Positions 23,174 through 35,300 of a DNA stretch of 64,000 nucleotides are shown here, one piece after another (the stretch's first letter is position 1; each line of letters begins with the position of its first letter). The position numbers and the translations under genes are program-made. This DNA is from Hyalella azteca. Taxonomy: Eukaryota > Arthropoda > Malacostraca > Amphipoda > Hyalellidae. The stretch covers positions 124,001 through 188,000 of the forward strand of contig NW_025947728.1 in assembly GCF_000764305.2 (NCBI RefSeq), given 5' to 3'. The notes under the pieces were generated by a model that made no database searches, had not been told where the DNA came from, and saw only the letters and a program-made list of their open reading frames with translations.

Positions 23174-23287
23174 AAAAGCTATTGCAAAGATTAAAAGAGA
23201 ATTTGCTTAAAATTGCGAACATACATACTCGGCAGCCAGACCAACTTGGCGGACTTCCCTTAAAATCTTGTTAAAGTGAAAAAATTT

Positions 23288-23496
23288 CTAGTGGCCCAGA
23301 CTTTGCTCCATTAGTGACTTTGGACTTTCAAGCAAAAGAAGTTTCATTCCGACGTTCTCGAGCAATTCATCGACGTTCACTATTTTGCGCTTGACGAGCT
23401 TCTTTTGCCACTGGTCCTGTTCAATGCAATTTAGCAGTTCGTCTGGCACCGAATTGCCGGAAGTATTGGGAGACGGCAATGCACCATTTGTGAGAT
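23288..23496 (-). CDS. Unknown gene, exon 3 with stop
   Basis: Acceptor TTTCGTTTCAG on the minus strand. Encodes (D)LTNGALPSPNTSGNS and on to LMEQSLGH, stop TAG at 23288-23290. Confidence 0.58.
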
Positions 23497-25099
23497 CTGA
23501 AACGAAATTGAAAAAGTCAATGGTAATCTTGCTATGAATCAGGACCTGGCAAAAATGGAGGGCAGAAGAATGAAAAGTTAACTTTGCAGCTGAGCAACTT
23601 CATCAATTCTTAATGGAAATGGTCGAATTCACCTTAATGGGTAAATTTTATCACATGTGATGAGATGTAATAAATAGATTCTTTATAAATTCCAGCAGCA
23701 ATGGGCAAACAGTGATGCAATTCAACTCCTATTCCATGTCAAGTCAGCCTATGAAAATTTTGTCAAATTCCCTAAAACTTAGTTCGTCCACTGCTCTGAA
23801 ACTTTCAGGACGAATATTTGAAACTAATTTTTAGCGCTCCCTTCCACACATAAGATTCGTCAAATCTAAACCGGTTTTTATCAAATTTACAAAGCTTTTG
23901 ATTCAATCTAACTTTGCGTTCGTCGGGCAACCTGAAAACAAAGCTGACTAAGGGAATCTTACAACACTGAGCAGATTCTAAATAAAACGACTCATTCTCA
24001 ATTAGGCCAGAATCAGTTTTAATTTGGCGATCTCGCACCGAGTCAAAATCCTTGAGCTCTTATTACAAGAAATCGGGAAGTTGTTTTAACGTGCTTCAGC
24101 CTTTCCTGAAATGCTTCAGGAAGGATTTTACCCATCAAGTTCAAAGTGCCTTCTCCAACTTTGACGCGATATGCGCATCGTGGGTTCTTAATTTCATCAG
24201 ACAACTTACGTTGTCACCTGACAGCACAGAAAACGCGATATGGCTCGTTAAAAATAATAAGATACTGAAGATTAAAAGTTAGTTACCGATCAACTCGACA
24301 TCCTCTGACTCAGTTCCGCTTATGTTGCAATCGCTCATGCGCTGTGCATCAGGCGAACATGCATCAATTTTGTCCTTCACTTCATGTGTAGGTGTTAGTA
24401 CGACTTCGTCTTGCTCCACAACAGTTTCCAATTTTTCATCGTTTATTCTAGCAGGCTCTGCAGTTCGACTGAAATCCACGTCGTCCCGGCTTAACAAGGC
24501 TTTCAATTCTTTTTCATTCGATAATATCTCCTGCACCCAACGAGAATCTTGAATTTGCTGTTGGAGTTTTGTTTCGAATAACAAAGGGCCTGTCGATTTT
24601 TGTTCATTTTCAATATCTAATACAGTAGTCACAGGAGCGCAAACGTTGTAAACGCTTTGACCATCTGTTGACAAGAAAATCAGATTAGCAACTCCTGTTT
24701 CACAATATCGAATCGAGGATTAACTAATCCGTGCTGGCTCACTAAAAATGAAATGAACCAGTAAAATGAGAAAATCGAGAATTAGACCGGAATGTTTCAA
24801 ATCGCACGTATCGTCAGAACGTCAGGATTGCTATCCGTATTGGCTATGAAATTCGATGGAATATTTGCAAATTAAACTTCAAAGAGTAGATTCTCTGACT
24901 GGGATCAGTTGGTTGTCTACTTAGTTTTATTCAAGGAAGGCCAATTAATTCTCAACTCACCCTCAATCATGCTGATAAAATCTTGATCTTCCATGTCTCC
25001 CTTTATCTTCTTGTTGCACCCTTCTCTCACAAGCTCAATGCGATCGTTTTCCCTCACAGCTAATGACTCGTAATACATAGTTTCTTCGCTAATAGGCAT
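23288..25099 (-). CDS. Unrecognised three-exon gene (241 aa)
   Basis: Coding exons on the minus strand are 24961-25099, 24287-24664 and 23288-23496. Junctions are GT..AG (donors GTGAGT and GTAACT; acceptors TCAACAG and TCGTTTCAG), and all introns are phase 1, so the open frame is continuous from MPISEETMYY to QSLGH-stop. That agreement is the main evidence that the gene is real. The product is acidic and hydrophilic, with no signal peptide or membrane helix. A central segment (LQQQIQDSRWVQEILSNEKE) and a C-terminal one (WQKKLVKRKIVNVDELLENV) look helical. I recognise no domain; a nuclear or scaffold role would be a guess. A 96-nt in-phase segment in intron 2 may be an alternative exon. Confidence 0.6.
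23963..24058 (-). CDS. Possible cassette exon of the unknown gene
   Basis: On the minus strand, AG|AGCTCAAGG opens a 96-nt frame (ELKDFDSVRDRQIKTDSGLI, ENESFYLESAQC) ending at the strong donor GTAAGA. Both ends are phase 1, exactly as needed to fit between exons 2 and 3 without shifting frame. The open frame continues past the donor to a TGA near 23806, so it could instead be an alternative last exon. RNA evidence is required. Confidence 0.35.
24287..24664 (-). CDS. Unknown gene, exon 2
   Basis: Encodes (D)GQSVYNVCAPVTTVLDIE through SGTESEDVELI, 378 nt, rich in Glu, Asp and Ser. Bounded by CAACAG and GTAACT on the minus strand. Confidence 0.6.
24961..25099 (-). CDS. Unknown gene, exon 1
   Basis: ATG at 25097-25099; encodes MPISEETMYYESLAVRENDR through FISMIE plus one base. 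Donor GTGAGT. The first ATG in this frame was taken as the start. Confidence 0.58.
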
Positions 25100-25255
25100 G
25101 ATGATAGTTTTATCCGAAGGCTTGGCTACTCTACTAACTACAACTGCTAGGAAGACAAGGAAACGACGAAACTAAAAAATTTGCCCCAAATAAAAATTTT
25201 TACAGCGGCGCCCAGCTTTTCCAATATTCAGTAATTTTTCAAATTACCCTTAAAC

Positions 25256-25951
25256 AAGTTTAGGTATTATTGCAGATTAACTACATCCAAAAAAAAGGGT
25301 GTTTTTTTTTTTGAATTATATGTTTTTTGGGGTGTAGATTACGAATCTGAAATCCATTTTTGGCGGTCGGCATCGGCAAACCGATTTTTTTCCGACCCAA
25401 AAATCGCGCTAAAAATGCCTAAAATCTGCGAAATCGGCGAAAAATCGGAAAACATTTTTGAACTAAATCGATCTGGGAATGACTGTAAACCTATTGTTAC
25501 CCGTTGTACTGCAACGGGTAACATTTTCGTCTTCTTTGTCCATAAATCTGGAGATACATTGCCACATCGAGAGATCACAACCTAACGCCAACTCGCAGGT
25601 TGGGTTGGTTCGCCCAGGTTCCTTTTAGATCAAAATGCTATCTAAAAAAAGGAACTTGGCTGACTTAACCCAACCTAAGAGCTTTTTGTAAAATTTCGAT
25701 GAACAATCCGACCCTTTATATAAAGGTGAGTGGGTAACGTAAGTTACGTAACCCCCATGTTAGTAAATAAAGGTGAGTGGGTAACGTAAGTTACGTAACC
25801 CCCATGTTAGTAAGTCGCGAAAAAAATCGGTTTTCCGATGCCGACCGCCAAAAATGGATTTCAGATTCGTAATCTACACCCCAAAAAACATAATTAAAAA
25901 AAAAAACACCCTTTTTTTGGATGTAGTTAATCTGCAATAATACCCAAGTTT
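25256..25951. mobile_element. Fold-back MITE with ~140-bp inverted arms
   Basis: The left arm (about 25256-25395) and right arm (about 25812-25951) are near-perfect reverse complements. They run from AGGTATTATTGCAGATTAAC through GGTGTAGATTACGAATCTGA to GGCGGTCGGCATCGG. The centre contains further hairpins: GTTACCCGTTG/CAACGGGTAAC at 25496-25522, and a TTCCTTTTAGAT/ATCTAAAAAAAGGAA pair near 25617-25655. It also holds two 47-bp tandem units. No coding capacity. It lies ~150 bp upstream of the unknown gene's start codon, so it could carry or disturb its promoter. Confidence 0.85.
25721..25814. repeat. 47-bp tandem repeat, two copies, inside the MITE
   Basis: Units at 25721 and 25768 read TAAAGGTGAGTGGGTAACGT, then AAGTTACGTAACCCCCATGT and TAGTAAA. 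Each contains the imperfect palindrome GGGTAACGTAA..TTACGTAACCC. Confidence 0.9.
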
Positions 25952-26116
25952 ATTAAATCGAATATGTCCTGACATAATCGACGACTACACGTGACGCGAA
26001 CCCACTGACCTAGCTACGGTACGTTCGACTGTTAATGAATACCAGGAGTGGCACCACCATGACTTCCTTCGAGTTTATATCATATATGTATATAATAAAG
26101 CGGTTTCTGCGTTTAT

Positions 26117-26370
26117 TAGGCCGTAGGCCTGTCGCCGATTCTTAACATAGCAGAACATCCGCAGCATGTTGCAGGCATGAAATCTTGACTAACTGCTTCA
26201 AATTATTTTCTTCAGAATCTGCCTCCTTGTCTGAAAATAATTTGGAGGTCACAATCGGCCTCCTTGCCGATTCTGACCAGAAACAGGCGCACAGAACTGG
26301 AATAGAACCCGCACCTCTCTGCTCCAATATTGGTACTCTGACTTTAACCAATTGGCCACCCTGCCCATCA
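26117..26370 (-). mobile_element. tRNA-derived SINE, minus strand
   Basis: On the minus strand, box A TGGCCAATTGG (26348-26358) and box B GGTTCTATTCC (26299-26309) are spaced as in tRNA promoters. The block between them (CAATATTGGAGCAGAG) matches the heads at 7.0-7.2 kb. A short plus-strand piece at 26117-26145 (AGGCCGTAGGCCTGTCGCCG) is related to the dispersed repeat at 7.5 and 60.2 kb, so two repeats are joined here. Confidence 0.65.
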
Positions 26371-26399
26371 CAGAATACAAAGTCGTTTGAACGCACCCC

Positions 26400-29091
26400 C
26401 TCCCGATAAGTCGGGCATTTTTGGAAGACGCTAAGGTCAAGTACCGCTGAATTTCCATTGACTAGAATACGGGTGAATTAGGTGTCCTGTGAATAATTTT
26501 TTGTAGTAAATGCTTGAAAAAAAAAAGTAACTTCACGCGATATGGCAAGAGTGATAGGGAAGCTATTATGTCGACACGGCCCTTGTCGCTTTGAATTTGT
26601 GTAGCTAATTTGACGCCAATCAAGTTCAATTCCGAAATAGTTAAGCACGTGACTACGCGATATATTCAGTTCAATCGAATGATTTATGTCCAGATCAACT
26701 ACTACCGAGCGAGTAGGGCGCTTAAGTATATGCACTTGCAGCACTTCCAACGTTATTGGAATTTTAAGAAAGTGGATTCTTTTCCGAATGTCGATCCAGA
26801 ACTGACTGGGCTCTAAAGTCTAAGTTTTTCCGAAGACGGTCTAGTTTCTGGTCATCAAATGCATCATGTGCCCTGGCTCACACACTAACCTCAATTATAA
26901 CACAAATTTCGGAATTTATGCAGAGGTCATCTCAACTGAGGTTTCAGACCTACTTACAGAGGGTTTGCTCCTAAGTCCGAGATCGCGAAACCATTCTTGT
27001 AGGATCCCAACCTCATAATCACGAGTCTACGAACTGAGCAGAAGCGCAGGCGACAGTCTTGTCCCAGAAATTCGGTACCACGTAAGACGTAATTCCGAGA
27101 ATTAGCTGATGGCTCCTCGGTTGATGAGTGAACAGAAAATAGTCAAAATCTACATAGTATCAATGCCGTTAGGTCTTGCATGGAAATAACTAATTTAATG
27201 GAGAAAGATAAAGTTCGTAAAATCAGATCATACATAAACTTGCAGAAAGCGTCAAAAGTTCTAGAATCTAGAGGCACCGAAAATGTCTAATAGTTCGCAT
27301 GTATATTGCATAAACAGACTGGTCTATATAGTTGAACGATGTACATTGTACAATTCATGAGGACTAACTGCCTGCTAAGCATCAGTGTAGATGGTTCAAC
27401 AATTCAAATGCCAATTTAAAAACTACGACTTCGGCAGAGGACCACAGAAACACGCGATAGGCCCAATCACAACCTAATACAATGTTCACCACGACAGGCC
27501 TGTTGGAACTGACTGATTTCGAATGAGACTGACCCTTGAAAACTACAAAGAATGTTGCCACAAAAAAGATTTCTAAGGATGGTTATAGCCAGTTCATTCC
27601 TAGGAATAAACTTTGCTGAACAAGCAAATTCCTATAGTATACCTAGCCTTTCATATTCTATTTCGTACCATTTCAGCTGACGGTAAAAGCCAAATCAGCG
27701 AAGTGAAGATGATGAACTTCTCTCAGTACTATAAAACATTTCGAGAGCGTTCATTACACCAAAGTCACTTTCAAGCATTTGTGACTTGATTGATTCGATC
27801 CATTGGAAGCTTCCGTGACCATTCCTCCGGTTCACAATAAAGGCAATCCATTCGAATCTGTTTCACAGATTGAAATGAAATCACGCCCGAGTTTTCGAAA
27901 ACCTCTTGCTCACGTTTGGGTTGTTCAATATTCTTCAGGTGATTCGACGCTAAAGAGGTACAGAAACCATCACTCTATAACAAATATTTATTTAGATTAT
28001 AAATAATTGACTATTTCATCACTCAAAGAACACACCATAAAAACCGTCATTCCCTGTCCCGTCTGCCCTTGAAATGAAACGCTAGTGAAGCTTTATTAGC
28101 CTTTATGACATTTTTTTACTATTGGTATGTTCCAGCATTCATTTTATAGTTAAATAAAAATTCAATAAATATTTTGTCAAAGCAGAAAAATTTTAGGTAA
28201 TAAACTCATTGCATCAATATTTCTTCAGGTGACGTGCGGTTAAACCAAATATTGAAACGGTAAAAAAAGTTTTATGTTATGAAGTTTAGATGGAAAATGC
28301 TGTGACTCACATTAAGAGTTAACGGTGCCGCAATAACATCATAAATATCTGAAGGAAAACGCTAAGACTCATTGCAATCGTGTATTAAGATAGATGGACA
28401 ACGTGCGCCTGCACTTTCATGATCATGCATATTATTTATTTATCATTACGCATGGCAAAGAAAATTTAAAAATTTAAAGCAATAGCATGGAAATGGTTTG
28501 TGTTGCTAGTAAATCGAGTCTGCGCGTTAAATGAGATCAAATAAAAACATGCGTGAGGACACAACACACAAATAGACTAACAGTAGGCGATATAACTTAT
28601 GAGTCAGAGAAAGGAAAACCTCTCACACAGTTCTATGATACAGAGATCACAAGATTCATTTACACTGTTATCAAACTACTTTGAACCTTTCACCCAGATG
28701 TAAGGAGGAGTGTTTCATTATAGGATTCAGTCCACGTAAAAAATTACAAAACTCCTGAAGTTTCATTCATTCTAATAAGAAGTACATCTCATAAATAGGT
28801 ATGATATAATCAATGAAAGTTCGTCATTCACGTACTGTAAATAGAAACTACCGCTACATTGACGGGGTGGTGTAATCATAACGTGAGTGCATATTTTCTG
28901 TAAAATTACTTCTCAACCATTTTGCAATATGATCTGATATGAAAAAGCAATATATTATCATTAACTTGAATTATTTAATTCAAACACGAGCGACACTCTT
29001 CTTTAACAACTGATCATCTGATTAGGGAAGGTTACGCAATGGCAGCAGTACTTATGAAAATATGACCGCTACTTGTAGGCCTCTATTGTAA
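26400..29091. other. Intergenic sequence and kinesin 3'UTR
   Basis: No exon or mobile element recognised. The end nearest 29091 must be the 3'UTR of the minus-strand kinesin; a minus-strand ATTAAA lies at 28974-28979 (about 115 bp after the stop) and is a weak candidate poly(A) signal. Confidence 0.45.
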
Positions 29092-29306
29092 TCATAAAGC
29101 AACTTCATCCTGGGTAAATGTTTTATCGTGAAGCTTCGTGTGCTCGAGCAGTCCTTGGGGACCTCGAGGAAGGAAGGACGTGGTGCAGAGCACGCGGCTT
29201 CTAGCGGCGTCGACTCTCTTCTGCAATATTTCAGTCTCCCTCGCAAGCGCCAACACAGCGATGGTGGAGTCCAACTTGTTCTGCTCGCAGGCTCCGGCTA
29301 CGTGAA
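29092..29306 (-). CDS. Kif26: KIF26-like kinesin last exon
   Basis: Minus-strand acceptor TTTGCAG. Encodes (L)HVAGACEQNKLDSTIAVLA, LARETEILQKRVDAARSRV and on to TQDEVAL, stop TGA at 29092-29094. A heptad-like helix that resembles the conserved C-terminus of KIF26 proteins. Confidence 0.88.
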
Positions 29307-32300
29307 CTGCAAATATATATTCTTAACTTTAAATAGATTCTCGATAATTAAGTGTGGATGAGGAAAAAATGTGGTGATAAGAAAGACTATATTGAACATG
29401 GATGACACGGATTCAAACAATATGTTTTCTCGTTTTGAAATGAACTGGCAGTTGATTTTTTCATAGCAACAAATTTCGCTCCAATACTAAGGACAATCAT
29501 ATTAATTTTCAAATGGTGTAAAATTATCAGGAGTTTTTACGTGCATTTAACGACACACCAAGTTTAATATAATTTCGACTATAGTTTCGTCTTGCAAGTC
29601 TAATCACGCTGAAGATTTCCTCGAAAGAAAAATCTGGATGAAATGCGAAACATGACACATTCCAATTAAAAAATTCTACAAAAAGAAGAAAATGTTGATG
29701 AACATACACGTGAACCTATTTAGTTACATGCGATTGCAATGTTTATTTTAGATCCACTTCGAAAGTATAATTCAAAACATAAAAATAATTGTTTGATCAA
29801 GTGCAAACTAAAACAACAAGGAAGCAATACGTACGTTTGACTTACGTTCGTAGGACCACGACTTGTCTGGAATGTTTAGCTTGTTCTTCGCCTCTGCCAA
29901 CTCTAATTTGAGCTTCTCTTGACGGGACTTGAGGGCAGCGATGTCCATCTGACTTCGTTGCTCCTTCTGCAGCTGCAAACATTCCGCAGTTCGAGATCGG
30001 CTCTCGTATCTCTGGATGTCTTCTTCCGTGAACGTTTGAACTTGGACTGAAGGTAAACGGGAGCTGTGTCGGGCCCGTTGCCTTTCCCGCTTGTGCTCTT
30101 CGTCCATTTCAGAGTCTTGTGAAGAGCTGAAAGAAGAACACTCCGAGTCTCTGGCCATGCTACCATACCCAGAAGATTCTCCAAGGGACGGCGTTGTACC
30201 TATAGAACTGCTCGTCCCAGACTTGGTAGGGATGCTGGGTTGAATGGGTAGCCTTTTTGGATTTCCTGTAGATGCATTCAATTCCGTATTCCAAGATGGC
30301 TCAGTCTTTTCACGTATTGTTCTCTCCAGAGTTATTCCTGAGTCGTTACCGGAGTCATATCCTTCAGCGGGAGCGGTTTCATAAGAGAAAGATGAACTTG
30401 TGCCAAAGTTACTGGCGTTATAAGATGTTCCTTTGTATGCATTTCCTTTGGAAATCCATCGACCTCCAACCAAGCCTGAAGAAGCATCGCTCTTCCATCC
30501 AGTGCCGGCAGAACTATTGGAACTTCCACTGCTGCTGCTTTTGCTAAGATTCTGCGAAGGAGCTTTCGAGGGAGACTTTAATGCGTTTTTTGAACCGAAT
30601 TCTGGCGGATTAGAGTCATCTTGATTTTTGGACGATTGAAATTTTATCTTATTACTACCGTCCTTCATTTTAGAATTTTTCTTTGACTCATTCTTAAAAT
30701 TTGTTTTGGCTATTTTATATGGAGTCTTAGATTTAGTCCTTCCCACACCAACACATAAAAATTTAGAAAACTTCGACGTTCTGATAACATAATCTGAATC
30801 GTCGCTTATATTACTAACACAGTCACTTTCGTTATCACTATGATGATCCTTTACGCTCGGTTGAGGCACCTCTACTTCAATTTTAGAAAGAGAATATTTG
30901 CTGTACTGCCCTGTGTTTCGTAGAACAATACTGGCATCCGAGTCTTCAATAAAATGAGGCACCGGAACTCCATTAATTGGAACACGATCAGTCCGAGCTA
31001 CGTCTACCGAGCGGCCGGGATCTTTCATTTCTAGAGTATTAAAATCACATAAATTTACACTCGTTTCTGACCGGTTTTTCATGAGACTGTAATGCGACCC
31101 TTTTTCTGAGTCATGCCAGTTCGAGAACATCGATGGCAATGTGTCTGAACAAGGCTGGGTATCACAGATGCAATTGCCAACTCGAGGCATCATTGGATTG
31201 CTCGTAAGTTGACATGTTGACTTCTTGTTGGTGTCTTCGTCCTGAACTGACGCTTCAGAACCGTGCTTCGTTTTATTGCATGAATCGCAGTCTACTTTCA
31301 GATCTACTGCAGATACAAAATCACTGCTGATACTTTCGTAGTCGACCTCTGGCTTTGGCTGTTCGATCAACGAGTCTCGGCTGCTGGCAAGGATTTCTAA
31401 TAAAGATGAAGGCTGGAGTTGTGAATCATCGAAACTAATATTAGAATTGGGCTGCGCTAAGGACATATACAATGCGTGTATTTTAGCGAGCTCTCTCAAG
31501 TTCTTGTTAGAAGAATTATTGGAGAGAGCTTGTCCCAGCTTCGCATACTCCGTGACTTCCAATAGACTGAAAGGGCGAGAGTCGCCATCCGAATCCTCTT
31601 CGCCTCCAGTCTCTCCCATTTGAGAGTAAGAGTCTGGGTTTGAAATTAAGGATCAGAAGCAGCAACTTGAAAAAAGTTAGGAATAAATGTGTTTATTACT
31701 AATGCATTAATCTCTGTGTTAAATGGGGTAATTTCTCTTTCCTCTACCAATATCCGAGAATATTAATTTCAAACTAAACGCGAGGGAACAAAATTCACGC
31801 ATATCAGAATTTGGCGCACAAGAATGCAAAAATCTTCCGCTCTTAGAAGAACAATTCGTGACAGTAGTATTGTGTAGTCGACTGAAGAGAAAACGCTGAA
31901 AAACCTCGTTATAATATAATCAAACAGAATACAAATAACTTTAGCTTACTGATGTACGAACAGACCTGTGAAGTTGGAAGCACAAGTGAGGTTTTCCTCT
32001 GACAGCACCCGCAGCGGGTGGTCGTCCCCGATGCTGGTGTTAGGGTCGCTACTGCTGCCGCTGGACACTGACGTTGACATCAGGTCCTTCTCATTCACCT
32101 GGATGGGGAGCGTCAAAATAAAAGTCCAAATGACTGGCCCAATTAACTGAATATTTTCATGTTCCAATGAAATAAGTGAGTATAGGTAGAAATTCCGACA
32201 GAAATACAAGTAGTAAACATTTCGTTTGCAACATAATTCAACAACAATTTGTTTGCAATAATTTCCAATTAGATTTTGGTTATTATCTGTGGCGTGGTGG

Positions 32301-35300
32301 GATGTATGGAAAAGAAGAAAGGAAATTGTTGTTGATAGTTCACTGGACAGTTATAGACTAAAATTCAAATTAGTTCTACATTTTTAACGAGATATTATAA
32401 TCACTGTCATAAGTAGGAACGAGAACCGCGAACATGCATGCAGTTCAGTTACTTTACGGATTAAACTATAAGATCGTGAACCTAACAACAACGAGAAAAA
32501 TTGCTGTCACCTGAGTTCCGCAGTCGACAGATACAACAGGATAAGCCGGCAAGTCTATCATGAGCATCTCGGGCGGGGTGCGGGATGACGCGCCAAACTG
32601 TTTTCCCCCGTCGCACTTCACGACACAGTCGTGATCGTTGGTATCAGAAGAGGTTGATGTTCTCTTGATGCATCTTTTGCGGTAGACCACATGTTTAGCG
32701 CCATCTTCTGCAGGGGTCCTGCATATTAGTCCTACGTTTCTCGCCAATTCACCTGGCTTCGTATTTTGAGACAACGGTTTCCTAAGAGATCCAAACTCAG
32801 AAGATTCTTCATCTGCTTCGTTGCCATCGTCTCCACCCGCTCGGCTGCTCTTCAGCGTGTCCATCTTCGAGAGGCAGTCGAGCTCGCTTTCGGGGTCCGG
32901 GTGGGCGATGTCAGCAGCCCGCATCTCTGCCTCCTCTGCGGCTACGGCTGACTCCAGCTCAGGCTCCTCTAACACCGTTGCTGGTAGTACAATTAAAAAA
33001 GTAATCAATTTGAACTTCAGGTGCAATGAAAAAATATTCTGATTGCAATTAATTTCACACGGTATGGGACTGAATGTAAGTGAAATAAACATCCAAAACT
33101 ACTATATTCTACTTTCCGAAAATTTGAGCTGTACTGAGTTCTCATTTGATAGTTAAAAATCCTAAACTAGTTTGGAACGTGAGATAGTTGATTAAAAAAA
33201 TGAAAAAGAGTCAAATGGTATGAAGATTTGAATTTTATAATTTGAGTTTTTTAATAAATAAGGAGAACCCTCACCTAATCCTTGAGGTGCTTGTCTTTTA
33301 CACTCTTCTTCTTCACAAGATAGAAGTGAACTGAGCTCTTCGCACTCTTCTGCCAGCGCCTCGCACTGAGAGCAGACCTCGTCGATCGAAAGCTCGCCGC
33401 CTAATGAAGTAGTTTCCGGTGATCCTCTACCTTTAGTAGAACCATCCGAAACAATCTTGTTGGTCTCATCGGCACTCGATATCTGTATGTGATCAAGCGA
33501 AGGTTCAGCCTTAGAACGATCATCGAAGATTTCTAGACAGCCGCTGGGTATGAAGTTTTTCCTGACGAGTTCTTCAATGAGGCTTGGTTGTTCCAGCGGT
33601 GGAACACCAGAAGCTGACGGGTCTTCACTTAAGGTATCAACATCGCTTCCATTTGTGGATTCATCGCAAACACGGAACTGAGTCAAGTGCGTGAGTGGCA
33701 CTGATTCATCTTTTGTATCATTTTTGTTACTAAATTCTGTTTTATTATCAGAAGTAATATTTTGATCTGTCATATTCAGAGCATGTTTTGATTGTGGAGG
33801 AACCTTACCAGTTATTTGATTTACGACCTGCGCCGTCTGAACTTCAACCCACTTTTCGATCATGGATTTCTTATGGTCGTCCATGAATCCGTAGGTTCCG
33901 GGTTGAGCAGAAGAGGTGGCAGCCGACACTTGCGTCCCATTGCTTTGGGTGCTCATTTGTGGTCCGTCTACCCAAGTCTCATCTTGCTGTTCGCTTCTAC
34001 CGTTATTGCGTGAAGCGACTACGCGCGACTTGTGTACCCTGGGACCATCGATCCATTGCTCATCCGACGGGGTTTCTTGCTTGCCATTACGCGATATTTC
34101 TACGTTTGGATTTTGGGATGGAATGACGGAGGCCGATATGGTTTTCAGTTGTGGTTTTATTGCAGGCTGGTGTTCCGTGGATGCTGCTTGTTCTAATACT
34201 TTACGTTGTTCTCTTAAACAATGTTCATTGAATAGTTGTTGTTGGTGCAACTGCTGCTGAGTCAGCTGATAATAACGCATATTTTGTACGTTAGAAAACT
34301 CCTGATTTGGAGATAAGGCTGTAGGCACTAAATTGTTGGGTTCTTGATACGCTTTATGATTAGGCAGCTTATCGGTTGACCCAAAATTGCTCATTGGAGA
34401 TTGATTTCCATTTACAACATTCAAGTTATCTTCAAGACTTTTACTATGAACGTTGTTATTCTGTCTTGAAGTGGCAATAGTAGAAAATGGTTTAAAAGTA
34501 GATAAGAAAGGCTTCTTAGTCTGTCCTGTGGCAGGGTAGTGAATTTGACTCACGCCAGGCTGATGTCGAATGAAACCAACGTGGAGAGGATGAAACATCG
34601 GACTGTTATTGTTGCTGTAGTTGAGGGAATTGTTGCTGACTGTCCGCGGAGGTGGACAAGGTTTTCGTTTGAAAAATGGTTTCCCGTTGGGGACGGAACG
34701 GGATGTTGGAGTGGGACTGGCAGATGCCGTTCGTCTCATGCTGGGTGTTGGACTTGCCGACTGTGCTCGTAACTGCTCCAAAGATCGAAGTCTCTGGAGT
34801 CCTAACGGCCTGGGCTGTCGGATGTGGTGTGACATGAAGATAGGTGGATGCTCGCCGTCTGTAGAGTCACCGGGACCACCACCGCCGATGTAAATGACGG
34901 TGTCGCAGCTCTGGTCTGACGAGGAGAAGTCAAGAGATGAGGATCCCGCTGACGTCTCTCCTCCTGAAGATTTTCTCGACCCTGATGACCCAGAAGACCC
35001 GCTACCGGTCATGCCCTGCGCAAGAAGAAGTCACTCACATCGACGGAAATTATTACAATAGTTAAACATATTTAAATGTAAATAAGTTAGGATTAGTAGG
35101 GAAGTTTGTATTCGATTATTTAATCCCTATCCTATATTTTCACTAATGCTATTTTAGTATCAGCGTATAAGTGAACACCCGACTATTTCAATCTGATCCC
35201 GGAATCGTTTGAGATCTTTTAATTGGAATTTCTTTGAAATGCTACTCATATTATTAATTCCGCTCTCTCTGCCCAACGCAGTTGTCGTACTCGTATTTTC

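Noticed and set aside
23806..23962. Continuation of the cassette frame as an additional constitutive exon
   Set aside because: It ends in a stop and would remove exon 3; the in-phase donor at 23962 gives a simpler model, so only the 96-nt version is listed.
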